Positions 31,383-42,828 of a stretch of 64,000 nucleotides of DNA are shown in pieces (the first letter of the stretch is position 1; every line of letters starts with the position of its first letter). The notes under the pieces were generated by a model, which did no database searches, was not told where the DNA came from, and saw only the letters and a list, made by a program, of their open reading frames with translations. This DNA is from Parapristionchus giblindavisi (lineage: Eukaryota; Nematoda; Chromadorea; Rhabditida; Diplogasteridae), in contig CALSFV010000083.1 of the NCBI GenBank assembly GCA_943737045.1, positions 186,001-250,000 on the forward strand. The letters run 5' to 3'. The position numbers were made by a program, and so were the translations under genes.

Positions 31383-34061
31383 ATGATATGCCCAAAAATG
31401 AATTTATATACTGGTGTAAAAAGTACTATTACTAACGATATATACATGACTAACAAGAGAATAAATGATACATGTACAAGCACTTTCGTTGTTTATCTGA
31501 TTACATGTACTGTTTGTGAAATGCAATATGTAGGAGAAACAAAACAGCGTTTGAAATCTAGAATGTCACAACATAGATACTCATTTTCTTCGAATCATCT
31601 CAATACGTTCCTCAGTAAGCATTTCAAAGAACCTTTTCACGATAAAGAATCATTTCGTATTGATATCCTAGATCATGCCACTAATAAAAGAGAATTATTA
31701 GAAAAAGAACTCATGTGGATTAAAGCGTTAAATACAGCGTATCCTCTAGGCTTAAATGACTCTATAAAGAACTTTGGTTATATATCTGAGAATATTGAAC
31801 CATTAGATAAAAGAACACATCCATATTATACAATGCCGATGATTAATAATCATAGAAAGAATAGAGGTAGACGTAAGAAAAGAAGACGTAAACCATTGGC
31901 AAAATGTACAACACCAATAGACGAAATAGTTGCAGACATTACATTATTCGAATCCAGAGAATTATTCATTTATGGTAGATCGCTATCTCATCATCAACTA
32001 AGACAACTAGAACTATTCACCACAGATCAACGATTTTCATTATTAACTCATTACAATAAATATAAAATTTATTCGGTCATCTGTCCCCATTATTGGAAAA
32101 ATCATAAAGAACCTTCGATACACAGAAGACCGAATGAAGTTGCTCTTCGAATACCATTCATAGGAAAATTTATGGATAGAATAGCATTATCAAATATTTT
32201 AAACTCACAAAAAATAAAAGATATATGGAAGGGAATTAAAATTGAAGATAATGACATACCGTACATTAGTACACGCTATACCCTTACAGAACCAACATCA
32301 AATATAATATGCAATTATGGAAAATTCTTACGAACATTAACTGCAGACGAAAAATATAAAATACTTAATAGAAACTGTAATTGCAGTGAGTTCAAAGAAT
32401 TCGTTGATAAAACATACGGTCATGTTTGTACAGGAAATACTTCAATTATAAAGGAAGAATCACTAAGAGAAATAATCAATAAAGGCACAAAATTTAGACT
32501 AGAAAAATATGTAAGTAATAACGACATCATAAAAATAGTCAATAACGCCATTGAAGAAGTCGTTCAAAGAATTTTAAGAAAAACAAAGAAAAGTGACAAG
32601 CTTGGACTAGTAATTGGACTACTTCAAGAATACGCCATAAAGAAAATAATAAGTAAAATAGAAAAATATAATAAACCGAAGTCGGAAAAATTTAATTTCA
32701 AAGGTTTGACAAGATTACAAAATAATTTTATAATAACAGCAGTCGATAAAGCATCTGGAAACTATGCCTTTACTTGCAAAAAACTATACCTTCTTTTTAT
32801 GGAAAAAGAGTTAAATAATAAGAATAATGGTGAAAATACGTATGAACCAATTAGTAGCTTTGATAAAGATGCAAAAATAAAAGAACATACACAATTTTTA
32901 AAGAACTTCAATCTACAACAAATCGAAAATGCTAGTTTACCACGTATTTACGGAATTCCAAAAATGCATAAGAATCCTATTAAGTTCAGGTTTATAACAG
33001 GAGCATATAATAGTAGCCTTAAACCAGTATCTATACAACTACAAAAGATATTAAAATTTTTACAAACTCATTTCAGAAGATACTGTAACACAATAACTGG
33101 ACACAATAAAATCAATAATTATTTTACCATTCAGAATTCGTTTAAGGTCATACAGAATGTTCAATCAATCAATAACAAGAAAACTGAAATCTTTTGCGCC
33201 GATTTTGCATCCCTCTTTACGAATCTTCCTCATAAGATAGTACGCCAGAACATATTCTACCTTATTGATCTTTTATTTAAAAATTCTAATTCAGAATACA
33301 TAGTAATTAAAGGAAATTATATCAGATACGACAAAACTAATAGCTCCATATCTGGCAAATCCTACCATAAAAATGATATAAAACTTATTTTGGAATATAT
33401 CTTAAATAATAGCTACGCTTACTATGGAGGAGTATATTATAAGCAAAATAAAGGCATTCCGCAGGGAAACAACGCTTCACCTCAGATAGCTGACCTTACA
33501 CTAGCATCGATGGAGTTCCAATATATACAGAAGAAAGTAAAAATGAATCATCCACTAGCGTACTCATTAAATAAAACATATAGATACATAGATGATCTTT
33601 TGCATATATCGGAGAATACTTCAAAGTTTATTGAAATGACGAAAGAAATGTACCATCCGTCCTTAACTTTAGAACAAACAAATAGTGAAGCTAATAAATG
33701 TGCATTTTTGGATCTCTGCATAGAATTGTCCAATGGAAGAGCTACTACTAAACTCTACAACAAGACGGATGACTACAGTTTTGAAGTCATTAGATATCCA
33801 CACTATCACTCAAACATTCCAATGTATATTGGTTTGAACACATTATCGGGCGAAATACTTCGAGTTTATCGTAATTCATCTAATTTTGAATGTTTTAAAG
33901 AAAGAGTTAAGTCATTATTTGAATATTTCTATAAAAGAGAATACCCATTCCACATTATTCGACCGCGAATCTACAAGGTTCTTAATAAAAACCCGGCAAT
34001 TAGTTTAAAATATGGAAAAACGAAAGCTGAAATATGTGTAAAAGTTTTAGATGAAGAGTAA
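31383..34061 (+). CDS. GIY-YIG endonuclease/reverse transcriptase polyprotein, copy 2 (Penelope-like, permuted)
   Basis: 892 codons from the first ATG. The open frame continues upstream to 31242 without an ATG and includes a Cys-rich run KCSRSRCMICPK across the ATG, so the true start may lie upstream or use a spliced exon (CTACACAG acceptor at 31348-31355). Domains: GIY-YIG nuclease, residues about 36-125 (VVYLI and QYVGET as the GIY and YIG signatures, then RLKSRMSQH, then EKELMWIKALN); a basic patch HRKNRGRRKKRRRK about 157-170; a Penelope-type RT from about 515 (LPRIYGIPKMHK), motif A ADFASLFTNLP (Asp 607), motif B GIPQG (691-695), motif C YIDDLL (Asp 737-738). Canonical Penelope has the nuclease C-terminal; the N-terminal position matches the permuted Naiad/Chlamys-type clade. 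All catalytic residues look intact. The nuclease would nick target DNA and the RT copy element RNA there. Confidence 0.92.
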   Translation: MICPKMNLYTGVKSTITNDIYMTNKRINDTCTSTFVVYLITCTVCEMQYVGETKQRLKSRMSQHRYSFSSNHLNTFLSKHFKEPFHDKESFRIDILDHATNKRELLEKELMWIKALNTAYPLGLNDSIKNFGYISENIEPLDKRTHPYYTMPMINNHRKNRGRRKKRRRKPLAKCTTPIDEIVADITLFESRELFIYGRSLSHHQLRQLELFTTDQRFSLLTHYNKYKIYSVICPHYWKNHKEPSIHRRPNEVALRIPFIGKFMDRIALSNILNSQKIKDIWKGIKIEDNDIPYISTRYTLTEPTSNIICNYGKFLRTLTADEKYKILNRNCNCSEFKEFVDKTYGHVCTGNTSIIKEESLREIINKGTKFRLEKYVSNNDIIKIVNNAIEEVVQRILRKTKKSDKLGLVIGLLQEYAIKKIISKIEKYNKPKSEKFNFKGLTRLQNNFIITAVDKASGNYAFTCKKLYLLFMEKELNNKNNGENTYEPISSFDKDAKIKEHTQFLKNFNLQQIENASLPRIYGIPKMHKNPIKFRFITGAYNSSLKPVSIQLQKILKFLQTHFRRYCNTITGHNKINNYFTIQNSFKVIQNVQSINNKKTEIFCADFASLFTNLPHKIVRQNIFYLIDLLFKNSNSEYIVIKGNYIRYDKTNSSISGKSYHKNDIKLILEYILNNSYAYYGGVYYKQNKGIPQGNNASPQIADLTLASMEFQYIQKKVKMNHPLAYSLNKTYRYIDDLLHISENTSKFIEMTKEMYHPSLTLEQTNSEANKCAFLDLCIELSNGRATTKLYNKTDDYSFEVIRYPHYHSNIPMYIGLNTLSGEILRVYRNSSNFECFKERVKSLFEYFYKREYPFHIIRPRIYKVLNKNPAISLKYGKTKAEICVKVLDEE

Positions 34062-34380
34062 TAACAAAGATCAAAAGTACAAAGTTCATACATGCAAACC
34101 AAGAACAGACGTAGAGAGGTAGATCACTAGTCATCTCACGCTCAACCAATCAATCTCTAGTGCTCTCTCACTTCTCCACACTCTCTCACACATGCGACGC
34201 GCACTCTCTCTACTTACAAACGGCAATCAAACGATCATTTCCTCATTATGTATCCTTGCTTTTATGTATACAATATTAGTATTAGCGTAGCCAAATCTCA
34301 ATCAATTTTCAATCGTTCACTCTTTAACCTTATTAAGTTCTTCTTCTTTACTTTGAAAAAACGTTTTTATTGAAAACTGT

Positions 34381-34461
34381 CCTGTGTGGGTCATCCTACT
34401 GATGAGGCCCATCCCACACGGGCCGGTCCAGTGTCTAGGACCAGGGCCGAAACACTGGATC
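34381..34461 (+). ncRNA. Hammerhead ribozyme with unusual strand order, copy 2
   Basis: Identical by eye to 30011-30091, at +4370. Predicted cleavage is after C34435. Confidence 0.7.
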
Positions 34462-35438
34462 GTTTTATCTCTAGATAGTCAGTCTTTACATAGTTTCTTT
34501 TCTAACACAACCTACTTTAAAACCATTCTTTCATTACTTTAACTCTAATTCATTCTTTCTCCATCAGGTTTCGTGATGCCGAGAGCATTGCTCCGCTCCG
34601 AAACCTGCGGGGAATCCCTATATTAGATAACCACCATTTCTAATTCTTTCCTTTCTTGTATGTACTCCACTTCATACTCCTAGACTAGGTTGTTTCCTTT
34701 TTCACTTTGACTTTTTTGCATTCTTCTGGTCAGTGACCACGGTGCATAGCACCAACAGTAGTGACTTAAATGTCACAGGGTCGGCTTGTCCGGCTACATT
34801 ACTAGACTCCACCCCACATAAGGGCCTATATGGTACCAGTGGCGGTGAGAGGTAACATAGATTGAGAAATCAATTTATAAATAAATTTTAATCTTGAATC
34901 TAAATCTAATAAAATTCTAATTAAAATTTAATTAATTAATTTAAATCTAATATAAATCTTAATTACTCGAATAATAAATTACACAATTTTTAATATGATA
35001 AAACCAAATAATTGAACCAGATTATAACCAAGACTAAAGGTCCATTGTAACATCATCATTCTCCTTGGTTTCAGTTACATCTTTTCCGTACTCATAGTTA
35101 TTATTATATTTATTATAAATGCTTAATTTTAAATAAAAATATTTTTAGTCAAAAATCAACTCTGAACACACCTAAATAAACCCCTACCATGCATTGCATT
35201 AATGGACTCTATTACACACATTGCACACATATCAACCTCCCCATTCAAGAACATATACGTTCAAATCCTTTTGTCAAACCTTCCTAAAACCAAGCGCCTT
35301 CAGCAATGCATTTGGATTTAATATTTTTCAAACTTCTATTTAATAAAATATTAATAGCTCATTAGCTCAAATTTTTAAAACCTATAAAACCGGTTTTTAC
35401 TCCTAATATATAATTATAACATTACTATTATATTGAGA

Positions 35439-35590
35439 CTGCAGTGACCACCCTACCGCTGTGACCAAAGGTCGTGTGGAGAGCGGGGGTGTAAAGCGGT
35501 CTGACCGGTGCGGTGTCCCTATTTAGGGGAGTCACACCGTGGTGGCAGCCCCACCAAGTTGTCTACACGACCGGCCCTAAAAAGCCAAGG
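35439..35590 (+). ncRNA. GC-rich branched RNA structure, second copy
   Basis: Exact period copy of 31069-31220, upstream of the copy 3 ORF. Confidence 0.4.
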
Positions 35591-35752
35591 GATGAGCCTC
35601 CCAATTAATAGCTCGCAAACAAAACGCTAAAACCTTCTGCCTTTCCTTCCGTTTCAAAATGTTCCTTTATCAGAAAGGAGGGAGGGAAGAACTTAATCTC
35701 CCTCGAGTCCTCTTCTGACTACACAGGTTATAAGTGTTCTCGTTCGCGATGC

Positions 35753-38431
35753 ATGATATGCCCAAAAATGAATTTATATACTGGTGTAAAAAGTACTATT
35801 ACTAACGATATATACATGACTAACAAGAGAATAAATGATACATGTACAAGCACTTTCGTTGTTTATCTGATTACATGTACTGTTTGTGAAATGCAATATG
35901 TAGGAGAAACAAAACAGCGTTTGAAATCTAGAATGTCACAACATAGATACTCATTTTCTTCGAATCATCTCAATACGTTCCTCAGTAAGCATTTCAAAGA
36001 ACCTTTTCACGATAAAGAATCATTTCGTATTGATATCCTAGATCATGCCACTAATAAAAGAGAATTATTAGAAAAAGAACTCATGTGGATTAAAGCGTTA
36101 AATACAGCGTATCCTCTAGGCTTAAATGACTCTATAAAGAACTTTGGTTATATATCTGAGAATATTGAACCATTAGATAAAAGAACACATCCATATTATA
36201 CAATGCCGATGATTAATAATCATAGAAAGAATAGAGGTAGACGTAAGAAAAGAAGACGTAAACCATTGGCAAAATGTACAACACCAATAGACGAAATAGT
36301 TGCAGACATTACATTATTCGAATCCAGAGAATTATTCATTTATGGTAGATCGCTATCTCATCATCAACTAAGACAACTAGAACTATTCACCACAGATCAA
36401 CGATTTTCATTATTAACTCATTACAATAAATATAAAATTTATTCGGTCATCTGTCCCCATTATTGGAAAAATCATAAAGAACCTTCGATACACAGAAGAC
36501 CGAATGAAGTTGCTCTTCGAATACCATTCATAGGAAAATTTATGGATAGAATAGCATTATCAAATATTTTAAACTCACAAAAAATAAAAGATATATGGAA
36601 GGGAATTAAAATTGAAGATAATGACATACCGTACATTAGTACACGCTATACCCTTACAGAACCAACATCAAATATAATATGCAATTATGGAAAATTCTTA
36701 CGAACATTAACTGCAGACGAAAAATATAAAATACTTAATAGAAACTGTAATTGCAGTGAGTTCAAAGAATTCGTTGATAAAACATACGGTCATGTTTGTA
36801 CAGGAAATACTTCAATTATAAAGGAAGAATCACTAAGAGAAATAATCAATAAAGGCACAAAATTTAGACTAGAAAAATATGTAAGTAATAACGACATCAT
36901 AAAAATAGTCAATAACGCCATTGAAGAAGTCGTTCAAAGAATTTTAAGAAAAACAAAGAAAAGTGACAAGCTTGGACTAGTAATTGGACTACTTCAAGAA
37001 TACGCCATAAAGAAAATAATAAGTAAAATAGAAAAATATAATAAACCGAAGTCGGAAAAATTTAATTTCAAAGGTTTGACAAGATTACAAAATAATTTTA
37101 TAATAACAGCAGTCGATAAAGCATCTGGAAACTATGCCTTTACTTGCAAAAAACTATACCTTCTTTTTATGGAAAAAGAGTTAAATAATAAGAATAATGG
37201 TGAAAATACGTATGAACCAATTAGTAGCTTTGATAAAGATGCAAAAATAAAAGAACATACACAATTTTTAAAGAACTTCAATCTACAACAAATCGAAAAT
37301 GCTAGTTTACCACGTATTTACGGAATTCCAAAAATGCATAAGAATCCTATTAAGTTCAGGTTTATAACAGGAGCATATAATAGTAGCCTTAAACCAGTAT
37401 CTATACAACTACAAAAGATATTAAAATTTTTACAAACTCATTTCAGAAGATACTGTAACACAATAACTGGACACAATAAAATCAATAATTATTTTACCAT
37501 TCAGAATTCGTTTAAGGTCATACAGAATGTTCAATCAATCAATAACAAGAAAACTGAAATCTTTTGCGCCGATTTTGCATCCCTCTTTACGAATCTTCCT
37601 CATAAGATAGTACGCCAGAACATATTCTACCTTATTGATCTTTTATTTAAAAATTCTAATTCAGAATACATAGTAATTAAAGGAAATTATATCAGATACG
37701 ACAAAACTAATAGCTCCATATCTGGCAAATCCTACCATAAAAATGATATAAAACTTATTTTGGAATATATCTTAAATAATAGCTACGCTTACTATGGAGG
37801 AGTATATTATAAGCAAAATAAAGGCATTCCGCAGGGAAACAACGCTTCACCTCAGATAGCTGACCTTACACTAGCATCGATGGAGTTCCAATATATACAG
37901 AAGAAAGTAAAAATGAATCATCCACTAGCGTACTCATTAAATAAAACATATAGATACATAGATGATCTTTTGCATATATCGGAGAATACTTCAAAGTTTA
38001 TTGAAATGACGAAAGAAATGTACCATCCGTCCTTAACTTTAGAACAAACAAATAGTGAAGCTAATAAATGTGCATTTTTGGATCTCTGCATAGAATTGTC
38101 CAATGGAAGAGCTACTACTAAACTCTACAACAAGACGGATGACTACAGTTTTGAAGTCATTAGATATCCACACTATCACTCAAACATTCCAATGTATATT
38201 GGTTTGAACACATTATCGGGCGAAATACTTCGAGTTTATCGTAATTCATCTAATTTTGAATGTTTTAAAGAAAGAGTTAAGTCATTATTTGAATATTTCT
38301 ATAAAAGAGAATACCCATTCCACATTATTCGACCGCGAATCTACAAGGTTCTTAATAAAAACCCGGCAATTAGTTTAAAATATGGAAAAACGAAAGCTGA
38401 AATATGTGTAAAAGTTTTAGATGAAGAGTAA
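35753..38431 (+). CDS. GIY-YIG endonuclease/reverse transcriptase polyprotein, copy 3
   Basis: The encoded 892-residue protein is identical to that of copy 2, with the same intact nuclease and RT motifs, and the same open upstream frame. The 3' region of this copy is broken by the foldback at 38646-40318, but the ORF itself is untouched, so it may still encode active protein. Identity of the two copies implies recent amplification, gene conversion, or an assembly duplicate. Confidence 0.92.
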   Translation: MICPKMNLYTGVKSTITNDIYMTNKRINDTCTSTFVVYLITCTVCEMQYVGETKQRLKSRMSQHRYSFSSNHLNTFLSKHFKEPFHDKESFRIDILDHATNKRELLEKELMWIKALNTAYPLGLNDSIKNFGYISENIEPLDKRTHPYYTMPMINNHRKNRGRRKKRRRKPLAKCTTPIDEIVADITLFESRELFIYGRSLSHHQLRQLELFTTDQRFSLLTHYNKYKIYSVICPHYWKNHKEPSIHRRPNEVALRIPFIGKFMDRIALSNILNSQKIKDIWKGIKIEDNDIPYISTRYTLTEPTSNIICNYGKFLRTLTADEKYKILNRNCNCSEFKEFVDKTYGHVCTGNTSIIKEESLREIINKGTKFRLEKYVSNNDIIKIVNNAIEEVVQRILRKTKKSDKLGLVIGLLQEYAIKKIISKIEKYNKPKSEKFNFKGLTRLQNNFIITAVDKASGNYAFTCKKLYLLFMEKELNNKNNGENTYEPISSFDKDAKIKEHTQFLKNFNLQQIENASLPRIYGIPKMHKNPIKFRFITGAYNSSLKPVSIQLQKILKFLQTHFRRYCNTITGHNKINNYFTIQNSFKVIQNVQSINNKKTEIFCADFASLFTNLPHKIVRQNIFYLIDLLFKNSNSEYIVIKGNYIRYDKTNSSISGKSYHKNDIKLILEYILNNSYAYYGGVYYKQNKGIPQGNNASPQIADLTLASMEFQYIQKKVKMNHPLAYSLNKTYRYIDDLLHISENTSKFIEMTKEMYHPSLTLEQTNSEANKCAFLDLCIELSNGRATTKLYNKTDDYSFEVIRYPHYHSNIPMYIGLNTLSGEILRVYRNSSNFECFKERVKSLFEYFYKREYPFHIIRPRIYKVLNKNPAISLKYGKTKAEICVKVLDEE

Positions 38432-38645
38432 TAACAAAGATCAAAAGTACAAAGTTCATACATGCAAACCAAGAACAGACGTAGAGAGGTAGATCACTAG
38501 TCATCTCACGCTCAACCAATCAATCTCTAGTGCTCTCTCACTTCTCCACACTCTCTCACACATGCGACGCGCACTCTCTCTACTTACAAACGGCAATCAA
38601 ACGATCATTTCCTCATTATGTATCCTTGCTTTTATGTATACAATA

Positions 38646-40318
38646 TCACGGGTCTCCTGTAAAAGTGTAGCAAAATCGGGCCCTTTCTGCCACTAGGAAA
38701 AAATTTTTGTCTCCGATTTTGATGAAAGTTCTTTGGTAGATGTGGCTGGGGGCCATGAGAAGGCCTAGCTACTTGATTTGGCCAAAATCGCAGATTATCG
38801 ATTTTTTGTGATCTACCCTGAAAATGATCATAACTCGGTTAATTTTCATTGTACAACGAGCTGACAGGTGTCATTCGAACCGAATTTTAATGCTCTCCAA
38901 AAAAGTTATCAATGACCCGTTCTCTACGAAGTCGTCTTCATGGTGAAAAATGTGAAAAACAGATTTTTTTACCTAAAAGGTGACCTGTTCTCGAAAATTT
39001 TCTCTTGGGATCATCCGTTTTATTGCACAAATTATGTTTTCAAACCACGCACAATATCACTATGTAGTTCTTTGCCCGTATCTCTTGGCCCGGAGGGTCG
39101 ATTACTAGATCGCTCATGGACTTAGTCGATTTTTATCACTTTCCGTATTTTGATCGTATCTCACTTCAAGGTTGTCCAATCACCTTTTCAAAAAAATGAA
39201 AATGATTCTCTCGAAATGGAGATTGAAAAGTTTTCTGTTGTCCAAATTGTTACATCATGCCGTTTTCGAGTTATTAATGTAAAACTGCTCCAATTTCGAT
39301 TTTTACCGCTTTCATGTGAAAAGACATGTTTTTCCTATCAAAATTCAATCAATTCGACGAATAAGTTTACTTCACAATAGAAACTGTAATATATTTGAGC
39401 AAAGACTGTGCATATATCAACTTCACTAGTCAAATACGAGGGTAGTAGATAACTCCGGGGCATCGTCCGAGAACAAAGTCTTCATCACTGTCATATATCC
39501 AATCATATATCGCAGGAGACGGTCAGATCATTCTCGTGTACTTGTACTTCATCCTCAATCCCTCATCCATCTTCATCGTATTATTACAGTTTCTATTGTG
39601 AAGTAAACTTATTCGTCGAATTGATTGAATTTTGATAGGAAAAACATGTCTTTTCACATGAAAGCGGTAAAAATCGAAATTGGAGCAGTTTTACATTAAT
39701 AACTCGAAAACGGCATGATGTAACAATTTGGACAACAGAAAACTTTTCAATCTCCATTTCGAGAGAATCATTTTCATTTTTTTGAAAAGGTGATTGGACA
39801 ACCTTGAAGTGAGATACGATCAAAATACCGAAAGTGATAAAAAATCGACAAAGTCCATGAGCGATCTAGTAATCGACCCTCCGGGCCAAGAGATACGGGC
39901 AAAGAACTACATAGTGATATTGTTCGTAGTTTGAAAACATAATTTGTGCAATAAAACGGATGATCCCAAGAGAAAATTTTCGAGAACAGGTCACCTTTTA
40001 GGTAAAAAAATCTGTTTTTCGCATTTTTCACCATGAAGACGACTTCGTAGAGAACGGGTCATTGATAACCTTTTTGGAGAGCATTAAAATTCGGTTCGAA
40101 TGACACCTGTCTGCTCGTTGTACGATGAAAATTAACCGAGTTATGATCATTTTCAGGGTAGATCACAAAAAATCGATAATCTGCGATTTTGGCCAAATCA
40201 AGTTGCTAGGCCTTCTCATGGCCCCCAACCACATCTACCAAAGAACTTTCATCAAAATCGGAGACAAAAATTTTTTCCTAGTGGCAGGCGTTGCTACACT
40301 TTTACAGGAGACCCGTGA
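38646..40318. mobile_element. 1673-bp foldback element, TA duplication, in Penelope copy 3
   Basis: Arms 38646-39390 and 39583-40318 are near-perfect reverse complements (about 740 bp each) around a spacer of about 190 bp. Termini TCACGGGTCTCCTG and CAGGAGACCCGTGA; TA at 38644-38645 and 40319-40320. The uninterrupted site is seen in copies 1 and 2 (ACAATATTAGTATTAG). Mirror-image open frames in the two arms are a by-product of the symmetry. No transposase. A related end begins at 63667. Confidence 0.92.
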
Positions 40319-40425
40319 TATTAGTATTAGCGTAGCCAAATCTCAATCAATTTTCAATCGTTCACTCTTTAACCTTATTAAGTTCTTCTTCTTTACTTTG
40401 AAAAAACGTTTTTATTGAAAACTGT

Positions 40426-40506
40426 CCTGTGTGGGTCATCCTACTGATGAGGCCCATCCCACACGGGCCGGTCCAGTGTCTAGGACCAGGGCCGAAACAC
40501 TGGATC
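40426..40506 (+). ncRNA. Hammerhead ribozyme with unusual strand order, copy 3
   Basis: Same sequence as 30011-30091 (offset 10415). It survives intact beyond the foldback insertion; the array ends at 40594. Predicted cleavage is after C40480. Confidence 0.7.
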
Positions 40507-40701
40507 GTTTTATCTCTAGATAGTCAGTCTTTACATAGTTTCTTTTCTAACACAACCTACTTTAAAACCATTCTTTCATTACTTTAACTCTAATCCTAAA
40601 AATCCATTATTTAGTTTAGATAATGTAATATATTTATAGGCAAAAAGTAAACAAATGCGAAGCGAGAAAAAAGATAGTGCAAGAGGCAGTATTAGTGCGT
40701 T

Positions 40702-41463
40702 TATATATAGGACAGTGCATTTGAAATTTTTTGCAATATCTACTTGGAAGCTATAAAACATAGATTTTCTTTATTGCCATAGCCATGATGGAAAAAGTGA
40801 GGCTGACATAGAGTACATTGGATACAATGTGTCAAAAAATAAGAAATGCCATATTTTTGCGTCGTTTGACTTTTTTTGTCTGTTAGGCCAATTACAGCTC
40901 CTGCTGTCAATTTAAGTTCTAAAAGAACATATTGTTTTGCCCAGTTCTTGCCGTGCAAGAACTCGCCATTTCTTTCATTTTGCCCAGTTCTTGCCGTGCA
41001 AGAACTCGCCATTTTTCATTCTGCCCAGTTCTTGCCATACAAGAACTCGCCAGTTTTCATTCTGCCCAGTTCTTGTCATGCAAGAACTGGGCAGAATGGG
41101 AGGCGCCCCTACCACCTACCATCCAGGATGGGGCCTGGAAGGCGAAGAGCGCCCCGGCCCGCTCCTGCAGGGCGACATCTCCAATAAGGAGAAGTCCGGG
41201 GCAGAGAAGGGTCTTCATCGCGAATGCCCTTCTCCAAATCAAAATTCTCTCCGAGGAGAGTGGAGCAACCGATACATCAGAAGCGAACTCTCTAGCTCTT
41301 TCACACTCTCTCACTCCCATTAGTCAAATTTGGTTCGTAGTTTGTAGTTTTCCGTATAAAAGGCTCTCCACATTCTCATTCTTTTTGAAATAACAAAACA
41401 TGGCCAAAATGCGCTGCCGAGTGGATATTGCAAAAATTTGCAAATACACTGTCCTATATGCCG
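40702..41463. repeat. Inverted-repeat element enclosing a tandem repeat
   Basis: TATAGGACAGTGCATTTGAA (from 40705) is mirrored near 41440-41463 (AAATACACTGTCCTATAT), along with TTTTTGCAATATC. The same end sequence recurs at 62011-62202. Inside are the tandem palindromes at 40938-41095 and a GC-rich stretch (41100-41280) without a recognisable gene. Confidence 0.6.
40938..41095. repeat. Tandem repeats of about 50 bp, each a palindrome
   Basis: Three to four units of TGCCCAGTTCTTGCCGTGC-type sequence, each containing CAGTTCTTG..CAAGAACT, which folds on itself. Overlapping open frames here are artefacts of repetition. Confidence 0.8.
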
Positions 41464-41935
41464 AAACTGATTATGATGTACCAATATAACTGAAATATTG
41501 CAATATAAATATAATTTTTTTAGTTATTCTTCACCTTAGTATTGATATTTCTATGACGTAACATATTTTTCTTTGCTTCATTTAAGATCAGCTAGGACGG
41601 CGTATGTAGGACACCTAAAAGTAGGGCCTTTTATATGATCAGATCGAAATGATTGAACAAATTATGTAAGTGGGCGAGGGTGAAGAAAAAGTAATATTTG
41701 AGAATAATGTAGAGAAATAGTGAAATACGGAATGAACTGCCTCGCTTGAACAATGTTCAGTAACTATGAAGAACTGTACACTAAAGAAAGGGGGCATGAA
41801 CTATCCAAACAGATAAAGAAGAGAAAAGAGCTATGGTCTTCTACTCATCCCGTGTGAGTCACTGCATAAAGGTCATTGAGATAGATTGTGACGGTAGATG
41901 TCAGAGGAGATGAAGATAAGAGTGGAGGAGAGATA

Positions 41936-42050
41936 AAGGGAGCGTTACCTCACTCAATGGTCTCTTCATTCCGCACACTATTTCTCTGTTCTCTAACAAC
42001 GAGAGAGCATTGTGCGTCGAAGAGACCATTGAGTGAGGTTACGCTCCCTT
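41936..42050. mobile_element. 115-bp MITE, second copy of the 1621-1735 family
   Basis: Same TIR (AAGGGAGCGTTACCTCACTC) and TA flanks (41934-41935, 42051-42052), with the centre in opposite orientation. 41464-41935 includes one copy of the GGACGGCGTATGTAGGACAC anchor at 41589, related to the 48-64 kb array. Confidence 0.8.
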
Positions 42051-42828
42051 TAAGATGGGAGGAGAGAGATTCCCTCAATCCCTCATTATGTACAATGACA
42101 CTCCCTATAATGACCCCTCTGGCGTAAACACTCTGCTTCATTTTATCCGCTTATTATTATATGAGCGCCTCAAATCAAATCAAATCAAATCATTTATTTT
42201 CCTGTATAAGAAAGATACGAACGCCATAAACGCCTGACACGCCTGACGCCGCGTATATGAGCGCCTGACTAGAGCTAATCTGTGTTGGGAAACTTCTCGG
42301 GGGGTAACCGTGGAAATTATGCCATGATCTGACCTTTTGACTTCACTATAAAGAAATGTAAACAATCAACCTTCGGGAAAGAGAAAGAAGGGAAAAGATC
42401 GTCATAAGTACGTTCTTTGATTACTCTCCCGAGTTACGGCCTAAGAGGTTATTGTGATTGATTGACAGGATATGATATCAGAGGAGATGAAAGATAAGAG
42501 AGGAGGAGAGTGAAAGAAGAGAAGAGAGTGAAATGGAGAGAGTGAGAGAGAGAGAGTAATACGAAGAGTGGAAATTTTGCCCTTTTGCAAGATCTTTGAG
42601 TACAAGAAATATCGTTAATCAACGAAAAATGAATGAAATTTACCTATTATTCCGTGAAATTGTAATGTCAGTGTTACTATACACTCACAGAAACACTAGC
42701 TCATGCACCAAGCATTAAACGGGGATTTCAAACCCTTGTATTTCAGCTTATTACATAGATAACCCCATATCTCCTCTACTCTCATAGCTATCATCTTGAT
42801 CGATCTCAATATCATCTTATGAGGTATT

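Larger units (their letters stand above)
22549..40594 (+). mobile_element. Head-to-tail array of a GIY-YIG/RT Penelope-like element (three copies, 4370-bp period)
   Basis: Copy 1 is 5'-truncated inside the ORF and split (22549-22649 plus 28388 onward); copies 2 and 3 follow at an exact spacing of 4370 bp (ORF starts 31383 and 35753). The array ends at 40594, 88 bases after the ribozyme core of copy 3, where it departs from the other copies. Coding and non-coding parts of copies 2 and 3 look identical by eye. Tandem organisation, 5' truncation and a ribozyme between ORFs are known traits of Penelope-like elements. Two later insertions interrupt it: a TIR element (22649-28384) and a foldback (38646-40318). 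Confidence 0.9.

Noticed and set aside
38940..40034. Open frames sharing protein sequence on opposite strands
   Set aside because: They lie in the two arms of the foldback and follow from its inverted symmetry; the same holds for 44460/45540 and 60463/61172.
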